64,000 nucleotides of DNA, from positions 6,623,601 through 6,687,600 of the forward strand of contig CM035171.1 of the NCBI GenBank assembly GCA_020205615.1, written 5' to 3'. The notes beneath the pieces were generated by a model that was not told where the DNA came from, did not search any database, and saw nothing but the letters and a program-made list of their open reading frames with translations. Shown here in pieces: positions 1 to 9,963 of the stretch. Origin of the DNA: Panax quinquefolius (Eukaryota > Streptophyta > Magnoliopsida > Apiales > Araliaceae). The stretch's first letter is position 1. Each line of letters begins with the position of its first letter. The position numbers were made by a program, and so were the translations under genes.

Positions 1-439
1 GGGTCAAAATTAGTAATAAGTTATAAAAAATTTGGCGGGAGTTCGGGAGCAAATAGCGCCCCCGAGCCAATTTTTTTATTACTTTATACTTTCGGGTTAG
101 ACAAATGCATCCAAATATTCAATTTAATAATACTAACAAAAGAGGGAAATCACAATTGATTTCTGAAAACAAAACTGAGGCTGGAGAAATTGAAGAGATA
201 GTAATTTTTGTTACCTGCAAGGGCACAAGGCTGCAAGAGAGTCGCAATAGAATAGAGTCGCACTTCAGTCTTCACACTCGCGGCTCGTTAGTCACCAGTA
301 CCCACTCCGATCACTCGCGAAAGGCTTTGATAGTTCACAGTTTACCTTTTGAGTGGGGTAAAAAAATGAGTGAGGGTCAAAAAGTAAGCGGGGAATTTTT
401 TTTTTTTAAGTGATTTCAAAAATTGAGTGGGGTCAATTG
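1..439. other. Unassigned left flank
   Basis: No similarity to the LTR families of this window is visible here. A GC-richer patch near 31-66 and an open frame at 105-413 (102 codons, no recognisable domain, ending in a run of Phe codons from a T tract) are present. The frame has no family signature and may be chance. It could be single-copy flank or the edge of another old transposon. Confidence 0.4.
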
Positions 440-534
440 TGTGACGCCCCCAAAATAGGTCCATTCCATCCAACCCATTCTGAGTCGCCAAATACATAGT
501 ACAGAAATAACTACAACTTTATTAATACATTTGT
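440..534 (-). repeat. Family-2 LTR terminal fragment
   Basis: These 95 bases match the left tip of the minus-strand family-2 LTRs at 18777 and 25513: TGTGACGCCCCCAAAATAGG, then the CCCATTCTGAGTCGCCAAATAC block and CTACAACTTTATTA. The match stops where a family-1 LTR begins at 535. The rest of this LTR is not found on the far side of that element, so it is a remnant rather than a cleanly interrupted copy. Confidence 0.75.
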
Positions 535-2932
535 TGTGACGCCCCCAAAATTAGGTATTCATCACCCATCTTGAGTCGCCACTTACATGGTACATAAATT
601 CAAATACAACTTACTAATATAACTGTCGTGTACAATACGACATAAACTGTGGGTTTGAATACAAATTTTGTCTACTAGATATTATACAAACTCAAAAGGA
701 GTCCTCATTATGATTATTATCACACTATTTCACGTAATAGTGAGGGACTACTAATGCTATCCTCTAGACCATTACTTCCGTTCCCAGACTAAATCCCAAA
801 TATGTTCTCATTTCCTCAAGAGAACAAAAATGGTGAAAGAAAAGTGAGCTCAACTAGCCCATGAAATATTATGACTAAGATAATGCGAGAATAAATTATC
901 ATTAGCCTTGAAATGTTTAAACCGATAAAATACAATAGACAACCAGTTTAATCTGCGGCTGGAATAAGCAACCCATTAAAAGGGTCAAGTAGAGAATAAA
1001 GTCTACTATCTTTTAGGTTTTAAAGGTTTTCATCAATTTTTATCACTGAGACTCAACTTAATAAATAAACCACCACATCTAATCATCCCCGTACCACTTG
1101 GCCAAGGATTTTCATCAAATTATCAATGGTCACGACTATACCGAATCACCCCGGTCATAATCATACCAAAAACTATCCATCATCGCATTACGAAAATAAT
1201 CGAGGACTTTTGTCACATCATTTATATCAAGTCATGATTATCAATGATCCCCGGTCATCATACTAAGTTCATTATTAAAGCGAAAGATAACATAATATAA
1301 CATGAGGATGAAAATGACATAATAATTCAATAAAACAAGTTCAAGAATTATTTAATCCATGAATTATTAACGCCCAAATTATCAACACGATATCTTTGTT
1401 TGTAGAGTAAAATTCAAGAATGATCGAAGAATATTTCCATGAAAAAGATATTGAAACGCAAATATCAAGGATATTCTACTAATTTCATGGAGTATAGAAG
1501 TCAAAGTTTTAACCAATTGGGTATAATAAAGAATGGAATAACAAAAGAAATCACCATGCATGCGGTATTGCGATGATGGGTTATTCCAATGAGAATAATA
1601 ATAACGGAACCAAAGTCGTGAAATTCACAATCAAGCGGGATGTTCCAACAGAATAATAAAGATGGAACCGATCCTGTAAAACACATGATAGGATATTCCA
1701 ATGTAATGATAAAGATTTTAACCAGTCCTGGGTAAAAAACACGCATGTGGATGTTCCAACAGAATAATAAAAAAGCGGAACCAGTCCTGTAAAACACACA
1801 GCAGGATGTTCCAACAGAATAATAGAAGAATGTCACCAAGTATAGGTAAAATCATGTATACGAAAGTTATTCCAATGAGAATAATAAGCAATGGAATAAC
1901 ATAAGGATTTCACCAAGTATAGGGTATGCCAGCGTGCTACAAAAGTTATGTATAGGGTATGCCACTTTTACAAAAGTTATTCCAATGAATGATAATGAAT
2001 GGAATAATGTAAGTTCTCTTCAAGAAGAAAGAATAACACCCTCACCGTAAAAGAACTGAATATAGAAGTAGTGAAGTAGCGAATACTCTTCTTCTTTCTA
2101 TAATTTTCTCTCTATAAACTTCTCTATAATTTCTCTCTGTAGTTTCAATGAATTAAATAAGAAAATAATGAAGGAATGAGCTTCTATTTATAGGAAAATG
2201 GAATGCATAGTAAGAATTAATCCATGAACTAGTCCAGTTGATTTACTTTTAATCGACGGTCCATATTTAAAGAAAAATATTTTAAATAAAATATAATATA
2301 TTCTATTTATATAAAAACATTTTACTATACAAACACTATGCAATACTATTGTCAAAACACTATCAAAAAGATGCAACACTATGCATAATAAAATATAATA
2401 TATTCTATTTATAGAATAACTTTAATAAAGTATTCTATTTTATATAAAAAGATGTTTCGCTTTTATTACGTTAATAATACTGAATAAAACAAAACGCCAT
2501 TATCGCTATAATAATTCATATATATTAATCGTGATAATGGAATCAAACCGGTGACTTCTCACATAAGCATCAATAATCAATACCGGTGTACTACTTATGA
2601 AACCACACGTATTCTCGCATTTTTTTCTACCGAAAGTAGTTCAACAAGAACTACGGTAAAACTTCCGCCAGTTATTTTAATAAAATATTTTTGTCGCTTT
2701 CAATCCGACAATAATTACATTGTGGGGTCCACCAATGATTGAGCCATTGTGTTTAATATTCCCCGCTAAACCGAATATTCCCCACCAATCGAATATAATA
2801 TAACCACTGCATACTTTGCAAAATTTATAAATACTACCCACAACTATAATATTATCTCAAATTCACACCATAATATTAAAAAATTATTTTGACAAAATTT
2901 AAATCTTTATTGATAAAATCTGGGGTCTCACA
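535..2932 (-). repeat. 3' LTR of the 535-4951 element
   Basis: A 2398-bp LTR in reverse: it starts TGTGACGCCCCC and ends GGGGTCTCACA, giving the TG...CA termini on the minus strand. It is of the B type (the U3 has the block with TAATACTGAATAAAAC and runs of ACACTATGCA), like the LTRs at 9964, 15819, 50610 and 56326. A reversed TATA box lies at 2185. The transcribed part contains tandem stem-loop repeats around 1500-2030. Confidence 0.88.
2185..2192 (-). promoter_or_regulatory. TATA box of LTR
   Basis: TATAAATA on the minus strand, followed downstream by the GAGAGAAA-rich start of the transcript that all copies of the LTR share. Recognised by position and conservation only. Confidence 0.6.
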
Positions 2933-2946
2933 ATCTCCTCCTTATG
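2933..2946 (-). other. Polypurine tract
   Basis: Reads TAAGGAGGAGAT on the minus strand directly before the LTR start. This is where plus-strand DNA synthesis would be primed. The same tract sits before every 3' LTR of both families. Confidence 0.75.
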
Positions 2947-3374
2947 GAATTTCACCCTCGAAATTAGAATGCGTACACGATATGATAAAGAGATGAGGAT
3001 ACCTTGAATACCTTTATCGTTAAAAATATTAAATTCATCTTCGCAATCCTACGGCCAAAGATATTCATTAACAATTCATCTTTGCTTCACAGCCAAATAT
3101 ATATAATCAGAAAACCAATAATCTGAGACTCGACAATAGTATCACAATTCACGAATTATCCACGCACTTTCTTGGTGAGGATATTCGTGTTTTCAATTAC
3201 TGGCCATGATTATACCGAATAATCCCCTCGGTCATAATCATACCAAGTCCATCAATGCACTACTACTGAAGATGACTTTTACCACATCCATGAATTAATA
3301 TTTCATTCACGAGACTCAACTCAATAATTAATCCATATCATCGAATCATCCTGCATCACTACGTGCCAAGGATA

Positions 3375-3610
3375 TTCATTAAGTATCACGACCACGAATT
3401 ATCCATGCCTTACTACCAAAGATAATCGTGTATTCATTAAGATCAACGACCACAAATTATCCATGCACTACTACCAAAGATAATCGTATTCATTAAGATC
3501 ACGACCACAAAATTATCCACGACTACTACCAAAGATAATTGTGTATTCATTAGTATCACGACCACAAATTATCCATGCACTACGGCCAAAGATAATTGTG
3601 TATTCATTTA
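3375..3610 (-). repeat. 57-bp minisatellite, about 4 units
   Basis: Units contain ATTATCCATGCACTAC, CCAAAGATAATCG and GTATTCATTA, repeated at about 57 bp. It lies between the polypurine tract and the non-coding region, as in the other family-1 copies. Units differ mainly in the few bases between CACTAC and CCAAAG. Confidence 0.85.
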
Positions 3611-4179
3611 CTGATTATGATTATACCGAATAATCCGTGGTCATAATCATACCAAGTCCATCTATGCACTACAGAAGCCACGATGACTTTCAACATAATA
3701 TAAACATGAGGATAATGATATAAAGAATCAATCAAATGAGATAAAGGATAAATATTTAACATTTATAATATAATTTATCCAGATTCAAGAATATTCCCAT
3801 GTTATCAATCACTTAATAATCTCATAATCTAATAACATTAATATTATAATAATATTTTAATCACTTCTTAAATTTATAAACAATTTATCTCAATTGTTTT
3901 ACGCTTTTACCATATAATGCATTTAATCATTCAAAATGCCATACTCATAAAATATCATCACCAATTATCAAATCCATCATCAAAAAATATGCATATATTC
4001 TATATAGGATTCTACCATATAAAATCCTATTTTCAACTTTGTTACTTCACATAACATATTTAACTCATATATTTTCGTAACTTAAACTATTTTCATGAAA
4101 ATACCAAATTAGTCCCAAAAATATTTCTTTTAAGGGATTTAGCATAATATAGTCCCATAATGAAAATATATTTTTCTCT

Positions 4180-4937
4180 AATTTGTATTTGTACTCATCC
4201 ATCCTAGTTGAATTTGTCTTGATGGAAAACAGACAAAATCGAGCTAAGCTTGACCTTTGCTTCCACAATTATAACATTTCCAGTAATTCCACTTTGGATT
4301 GGGATCGGACTTGACCACATTCAAAATCAAAATATAATAGGATTCAATTGAATTTCATATTACGTTTTTCACTAAAAATCGATTCGATCATAAAACTGAT
4401 GTGTCCCTCTCTCGCATTTGAAATGCATATAATAGGTGGTCCTTCTCCTTCCTTAACAACAAAAGTCAGAAATGGCGCTCTTTTCCATCATTGTTGAATC
4501 TCCTTTTCTTGAAATGTCCATTCTTATTGTTTTGGCCTACGATTACCAACCAAGTGGTTACCATTCTTGACATGATAATTTCCCCGATGGTTATCATTGT
4601 TCAATGGCCGCTAAGCAACAGGTGATGATTATTATCGTGTTGTTCTTTCATTACCTTTTGGTTGAAATACGACTCAATCTTTAAACGTTGAACACAACCT
4701 CATGTGTATAGACTTCATTGCTTATCTCAATATTTTATTCGGGTTCCTCGGATGTCATTTCAAATACCTTGATGGCCAAAACATGGGTTAAATAACATAT
4801 CACATATTATCCCTATACTCTGGTCGTCCTTCCAAATAAATACCACATAAACTTAGGTAGGTCATACTAAAAAGGAATTCCGCTCTCCCCTCCTAAGATT
4901 ATTCTCACATCTTAGCCAGGATCATATCCTTTTCAAG
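4180..4937 (-). pseudogene. Scrambled gag remnant
   Basis: On the minus strand, 4400-4560 encodes a first zinc knuckle (CFKCxxxGHI-like) and the Asn/Gly-rich linker, and 4180-4270 encodes the second knuckle (CYNC..KG) followed by the segment after it. Between them, 4276-4388, lies a piece of the 3' non-coding region that belongs elsewhere. The order therefore does not match any other copy. The central gag domain and the whole protease are missing. This points to template switching during reverse transcription or to later rearrangement. Confidence 0.65.
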
Positions 4938-4951
4938 CTCGATACCAACCG
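4938..4951 (-). other. Primer binding site, Met-tRNA type
   Basis: On the minus strand this reads GGTTGGTATCGAGC, which matches the plant initiator Met-tRNA primer site TGGTATCAGAGC except for the lost CAG bases. The LTR that should lie next to it is absent. Confidence 0.7.
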
Positions 4952-5003
4952 CCATACTTACATTAAATGATCTATTTTTACAATAATTTGCCTATAATAC
5001 CCT
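4952..5003. other. Pre-insertion DNA with ACCCT duplication
   Basis: A short stretch unlike either LTR family. Its last five bases, ACCCT (4999-5003), recur at 47666-47670 just after the last LTR of the composite element, which marks both as copies of one target site. Confidence 0.75.
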
Positions 5004-5929
5004 TGTTTAGACCCCATATTTTATCAATAAAGATTTAAATTTTGTCAAATAATTTTAATATTATGGTGTGAATTTGAGATAATATTATAGTTGTGGGTAG
5101 TATTTATAAATTTTGCAAAAGTATGCAAGTTGTTATAAAATATTCGTTTGGTGGGAATATTCTTTTGTTAGGAATATTCGCATAACTACTCAATCATTGG
5201 TGGACCCCTAATAATGTAATTATTGTCGGATTGAGAAAACGACAAAAATATTTTATAAAAATAACTACGAGGTGTTATTCAATTAAAAACTGTTGAACTA
5301 CCCGGTGGTAAAAGTACAAGATGTACGGCGTGGTTGCGTAGTAGCAGACACGATATTGATTATTGATGCTTACGTGAGAAGTCACTCATTTATGCTCAAT
5401 TATTGCTACGATGAATTGTCGTGTCATATCTCTCTTATATTATTGATTCAATTATTGTCACAAAGATTATCTCAGATAATATGTTATAGTATTAAATCAA
5501 TAATTCCGCCGCAGCTTAAACTTGTTGTCTATTGTATTTTATCGGTTAACACCTGCTGAAGGCTAATGATAAATTATTCGCATTATCTTAGTCATAATAT
5601 TTCTTCTTGGGCTAGTTGAGCTCACCCTTTCTTTCACCGTTCTCTTGGAAATAAGAACATAAATTTGACGACGAGTCGGAAGCGGAGTAATGGTCCAGAG
5701 GATAGCATTAGTAGTCCTCACTATTCTCGTGAAATAGTGTGATAATAGTAGTAATGAGGACTCCTTTTGAGTTTGTATAATATCTAGTAGACAATATTTA
5801 TATTCAAACTCACACTTACGTCGTATATTATACCACGACAGTTTTATTAGTAAGTTGTATTTGAATTTATGTACCATGTAAGTGGCGACCCAAGATGGGT
5901 GACGTATACCTATTTTTGGGGGCGTCACA
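5004..5929 (+). repeat. LTR1 of composite, with 1.7-kb internal deletion
   Basis: Starts TGTTTAGACCCC (other copies TGTGAGACCCC) and ends GGGGGCGTCACA next to the primer site. The first 500 bases follow the A-type LTR. At about 5505 the sequence jumps from AATCAATAATT to CCGCCGCAGCTTAAAC, dropping the segment that corresponds to about 45537-47235 in LTR3. The lost part holds the TATA box and most of the transcribed leader, so this LTR should not act as a promoter. Short ATT microhomology is present at the joint. Confidence 0.85.
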
Positions 5930-5930
5930 G

Positions 5931-5943
5931 TTGGTATCAGAGC
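5931..5943 (+). other. Primer binding site, initiator Met-tRNA
   Basis: TTGGTATCAGAGC, one base after the LTR end. This is the standard plant site complementary to the 3' end of initiator Met-tRNA, and the only copy in the window without a lesion. Confidence 0.92.
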
Positions 5944-6113
5944 TTAGGCATATAATCCCTGGCTAAGATGTGAGAATAGTACTAGGAGGGGAGAGACGGG
6001 GAATACCTTCGCTAGTATGACCTACCTAAGTTTATTTGGTATTTGATTGGTCGGTCAAAGTATAGTGATATGTTGCATGTCAATTAACCCTTATTTTGTG
6101 GCAGTGTTTGAAA

Positions 6114-7275
6114 ATGGCATCCGAGAATGTTGAGAATAAAGAATGCAAAGACACGAGATCATTGATTCTCTCATGATCAATAATCGGGACTATGTGCAAC
6201 GGGATGGCGATAATCCTCCAGTAAACAACAACACCGATCAATCGATTGATCGACACGACGATGCGTTTAAGAAGTTTTAGAAATTCATATCAACATCGGT
6301 GACGATTACTTTGCCCAAAATGTAGGTGGAAATACTGAAAACTCTCGGGCGGTCACCGCTAAACAATTCAAGGAGCTGGGACCACCGGAGTTTAAGGAAA
6401 GCCAAAACCACTTCACGGTGGAAGCATGGATAAAGCATTACCAAGATATTTGATGTCTTGGGATGCTCCGAGGAGCAAAGGTTCCTTTTGCCGCTTTTAT
6501 ATTGCACGGAGAGGCAGATTCTCGGTGGAATCGGTAAAAACGTACTCAACTTCAACATCTTCAAGATATCTTGGGAGAAGTTCCAGAGTCGTTCAACGAC
6601 AAATACTTTCCCGAAAGTATTCGCCACATGAAGGAGGTGGAGTTTATCAAGTTGGAACAAAATAATATGACCGTGTCGCAATACGAGGCAAAATTTGCGA
6701 GTTATCACTTATTTCGTCCCACTTGGTGGATAATGAAGAGAAATGGCGCGAATGTTTTTAGAGGTTTGAAGCCGGAGATACGTCAACATCTTATTTCTCA
6801 TAAACCGCGTTTTATTCGATGATGTTGTAAATAGGGCTCGATTAGTGGAGCGCGATAACGAGTCAACGAACTAAAAGAGAAGCAAAAAGAAAATTATAAT
6901 ACCAAATGGAGTAGTCATCGGCTTATGACGGTGACAACAAGCGTGGAGGAATCAACAGCCAAATATGGTAACCACTTCCTGGGTAATCGTGGACCAAAAC
7001 AATAAGAATGGACATTTCAAGAAAAGGAGATTCAACAATGATGGAAAGACGTCGGACCAAAGACCCGTTGTTAAGGAAGGAGAAAGACCACCTATCATAT
7101 GCTTCAAATGCGGAGGAGAGGGACACATCGTCGGTCCAATGCGCCATGCCAGTCAAAGCATGTTATAGTTGTGGAAGAGAAGGTCACTTAGCTCGATTTT
7201 GTCGTTTCTCAAGACAAATTCAACTAGGATGGAGGCACCAAAGGTCATCCCGCATAAACCAAAGCCGATAGTTTA
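6114..7275 (+). pseudogene. gag: gag, internal region 1 (frameshifted)
   Basis: Starts at ATG 6114 with MASENVEN, shared with the second copy at 40746. The retrotransposon gag domain is recognisable in pieces: GPPEFKES, then AWIKHYQDI, FDVLG, HGEADSRW, ILGEVPE, SRKYSPHMKEVEFIKLEQN and GLKPEIRQHLISHK. Two CCHC zinc knuckles follow, CFKCGGEGHI at about 7100 and CYSCGREGHLARFC at 7161-7202, typical of nucleocapsid RNA binding. At least five frame changes and an in-frame stop near 6280 break it. Many breaks fall at CAG, CTG or CCGG sites. Confidence 0.85.
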
Positions 7276-7309
7276 AGAGGCGTTTTTTTCTCGTGATGAG
7301 GAACTGAAT

Positions 7310-7710
7310 AAAATTATCACGCGTAAGTTAATCATAAGCTCTTGCAAGTCTATACCGTGTTAGATACCGATTCTACCTACTCTTTTATTTTTCACCTAGT
7401 TGTGTTCAACGTTTAAATTTGACTCTGAAGAAGTTAAACTTTGACTTATTGGTTGAAACTTCGTTAGTAGGGAGCCTTCATATCGCTTACTATTTTTAAA
7501 TCTTGTTTGATTCAAATAAACATTTTCACGTTACATCGATCTTATCTTTTGAAAATATTTGCCTTTGATGTGATTTTAGGAATCAATTGGTTAACTACTC
7601 ATCATGCTTTTCGTAAGGTTGTTAGCTTTTATATTCATAACCAACTTGTTGTGCGAATTCAAAGTAACCAAACCACTAAAGTCAATCATTGTCATATCGT
7701 TTATAAGTAA
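7310..7710 (+). pseudogene. Retroviral-type aspartic protease, internal region 1
   Basis: Follows gag as expected. It has VLDTDSTYSF at about 7359-7390, where family members have DTG, and FAFDVILGINWLTTHHAF at about 7558-7610, the conserved C-terminal flap and helix of the plant gag-pol protease. A frameshift splits the two halves. The Gly of DTG reads Asp here. No RT domain follows. Confidence 0.8.
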
Positions 7711-7922
7711 AGAGCCCCGATCCTTTCGTTGTTGACTTCCTTGTGTGAAATACACCGAAGCCAGACTTTCTATAGTCGACGTCGTGACTGAAGATGGCAA
7801 GTTGATAGGTATCATTGTGAGGTGCTATCCAGGTTAAGGGATAGAAGTCACAGTTGGTATTAATGTGACGTACTATCCAAGTCTTGGACGAGAGTAATAA
7901 TTTTGAATGATATTTCTATCAT

Positions 7923-8040
7923 TAATAAATTTCTTGGCGTATTCTTGAAGACTTCCTAGCCTACCCTAGAACGTGAAATTGAATTTTGTATTGACCCCAG
8001 TACAAAAACCCATTTCTTAAACCCTCAAATATTTCAACTA
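7923..8040 (+). pseudogene. Relic of the RT N-terminus
   Basis: Translation gives VFLKTS, a stop, then PTLEREIEFCIDPSTKTHF (EREIEFCID at 7969-7995). This matches the start of plant Ty3/gypsy reverse transcriptase, where a LPxLPPEREVEFxIDxxP segment leads into the palm. The same segment of the helper family lies at about 36350-36440. Beyond this point all pol sequence is lost. It shows that family 1 descends from an element with a full pol gene. Confidence 0.75.
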
Positions 8041-9317
8041 AAAGGATCTGTTTACGTGGATTATGATGAAAGTCATAATAAAAGTATAGAACTGATGAAA
8101 ATCATGGGTATATGAAGTGTTAGTAAATTTTAAGATGAGTTATGTTGGTTAGTATGTGAAAACATGAAAGTTTCTTAGAAATCACAAAGAGTTGAAAATC
8201 GATTTTGGTGAAAACGTAACATGAAATTCAATTGACCATATCTCCTATTATATTTTGAATTTTTGAGTGTGGTCAAGTCCTAGAGTTAGATCTATGAGTT
8301 ACCTAACTAATCCAAGTGGAATTACTGGAAAAGGTGTTGTAGATTTTTGTGTGGACTGATTTTAGCAAAGGAGTGCAAAGCTGCAAAAACCAAAAAGTTG
8401 TTGCCATGATTTTAGACGGGCTGTTTTTACCACTTAAATTATGAGAAAAATTCTGGCCTTTTGGGACATGAAGGTATATGGTATAAAGTACCTCCTGTCT
8501 AAAAAATGAGCTCATTCGACTTAAAATGAGCAAGTTATAACTATTTCAATATTTAGATTTTTCCGACGAAAAACGCTATAATCGGAGTTCTATAACTCCG
8601 ATGACCATGAAATTTAAACTGGAAGCTCACGTTAACATGTGTAAGGTTCTGCCAAGATTTGGGAATTTTGGAGTTAAACTTGAGGTAGCTAATTTCTTAA
8701 GGAATTAATTAGAAATTGATTTTTGAAAAATAGTAAATGAATTTTAAAATTCGAAAAATATATTTTCATTATGGGACTATATTATGCTAAAACCCGAAAA
8801 GAAATATTTTTGGGACTGATTTGGTATTTTTCATGAAAATAGTTTAGTTATGAACATATGAGTTAAATATGTTATGTGAAGTAACAAAGTTGATAATATG
8901 ATTTTATGGCTGAGAATCCTATATAGAATATATGCATATTTTTTTATGAGGGATTTGATAATTGGTGATGATATCTTATGAGTATGGCATTTTGAATGAT
9001 TAAATGCATTATATGGTAAAGCGTAAACAATTGAGATAAATTGTTTATAAATTTAAGAAGTGATTAAAATATTGTTATAATATTAATGATATTAGATTAT
9101 GAGATTATTAAGTGATTGATAACATGGGGATATTCTTGAATCTGGATAAATTATATTATAAATGTTTAATATTTATCCTTTATCTTATTTGATTGATTCT
9201 TTATATCGTTATCCTCACGCTTATATTATGTTGAAAGTCATCTCATGGCCTCAGAGTGTATAGATGGACTTGGTATGATTATGACGAGGATTGTTCTAAG
9301 ATAATCATAACCGTAAT
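8041..9317 (+). other. Conserved 3' non-coding region, internal region 1
   Basis: About 1.2 kb with no convincing coding frame, closely matched at 42666-43960, 54300-55590 and in reverse at 13330-14560. It runs from the RT relic to the minisatellite. Origin and function are not recognised. It could be captured DNA that replaced pol. Confidence 0.7.
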
Positions 9318-9963
9318 TGAAAACACGATTATCTTTAGGCCGTAGTTCATGGATAATTTGTGGTCGTGATACTTAATGAATACACGATTATCTTTGGTAG
9401 TAGTCAATGGATAATTTGTGGTCGTGATACTAATGAATACACGATTATCTTCGGCGCGTAGTATATGGATAATTTGTGGTCGTGATATAAATGAATACAC
9501 GATTATCTTTGGCAGTAGTGCATGGATAATTTGTGGTCGTGATACTAATGAATACACGATTATCTTTGTACGTAGTCATGGATAATTTGTGGTCGTCGAT
9601 ACTAATGAATACACGATTATCTTTGGTAGTAGTGCATGGATAATTTGTAGTCGTGATACTAATGAATACACGATTATCTTTGGGCAGTAGTGTATGGATA
9701 ATTTGTGGTCGTGATACTAATGAATACACGATTATCTTTGCCGTAGTAGTGCGTGGATAATTTGTGGTCGTGATAATCTTAATGAATACACGATTATCTT
9801 TGGCCGTAGGTCGTGGATAATTTGTGGTCGTGATACTAATGAATACATCGATTATCTTTGGCACGTGGTGCATGGATAATTTGTGGTCGTGATATTAATG
9901 AATACACGATTATCTTTGGCATGTAGTGCATGGATAATTCGTGGTTGTGATAATAATGAATAT
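9318..9963 (+). repeat. 57-bp minisatellite, about 11 units
   Basis: Units contain GCATGGATAATTTGTGGTCG, TGATACTAATGAATACACG and ATTATCTTTGG. The unit is close to 57 bp, or 19 codons, so frames stay open by chance on both strands. A minus-strand element has inserted into the last unit at 9963/9964. Confidence 0.9.

Larger units (their letters stand above)
535..4951 (-). mobile_element. Family-1 retrotransposon, 5' LTR missing, internally scrambled
   Basis: A minus-strand, non-autonomous Ty3/gypsy-type element. From left to right it has a 3' LTR, a reversed polypurine tract, the 57-bp minisatellite, the conserved 3' non-coding region, gag fragments in the wrong order, a leader and the reversed primer site at about 4938-4951. 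A 5' LTR should begin at 4952, but unrelated sequence follows. Protease and the RT relic are absent. The base before the left LTR is part of TTTGT and no matching duplication is seen at the right, so the right end is not an intact insertion end. Confidence 0.82.

Noticed and set aside
105..413. 102-codon frame in the left flank
   Set aside because: No domain, ends in a T tract, not repeated elsewhere in the window. Could be chance, so not listed as a gene.
5931..5943. tRNA-like sequence TGGTATCAGAGC
   Set aside because: It is a retrotransposon primer site next to an LTR. No tRNA cloverleaf is present around it.
8041..9317. Possible extra gene in the 3' non-coding region of family 1
   Set aside because: Conserved as DNA across copies but with stops in all frames and no shared open frame. 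Not annotated as coding.
9318..9963. Centromeric satellite
   Set aside because: Arrays are short, sit at a fixed place inside retrotransposons and have a 57-bp unit rather than a nucleosome-sized one.
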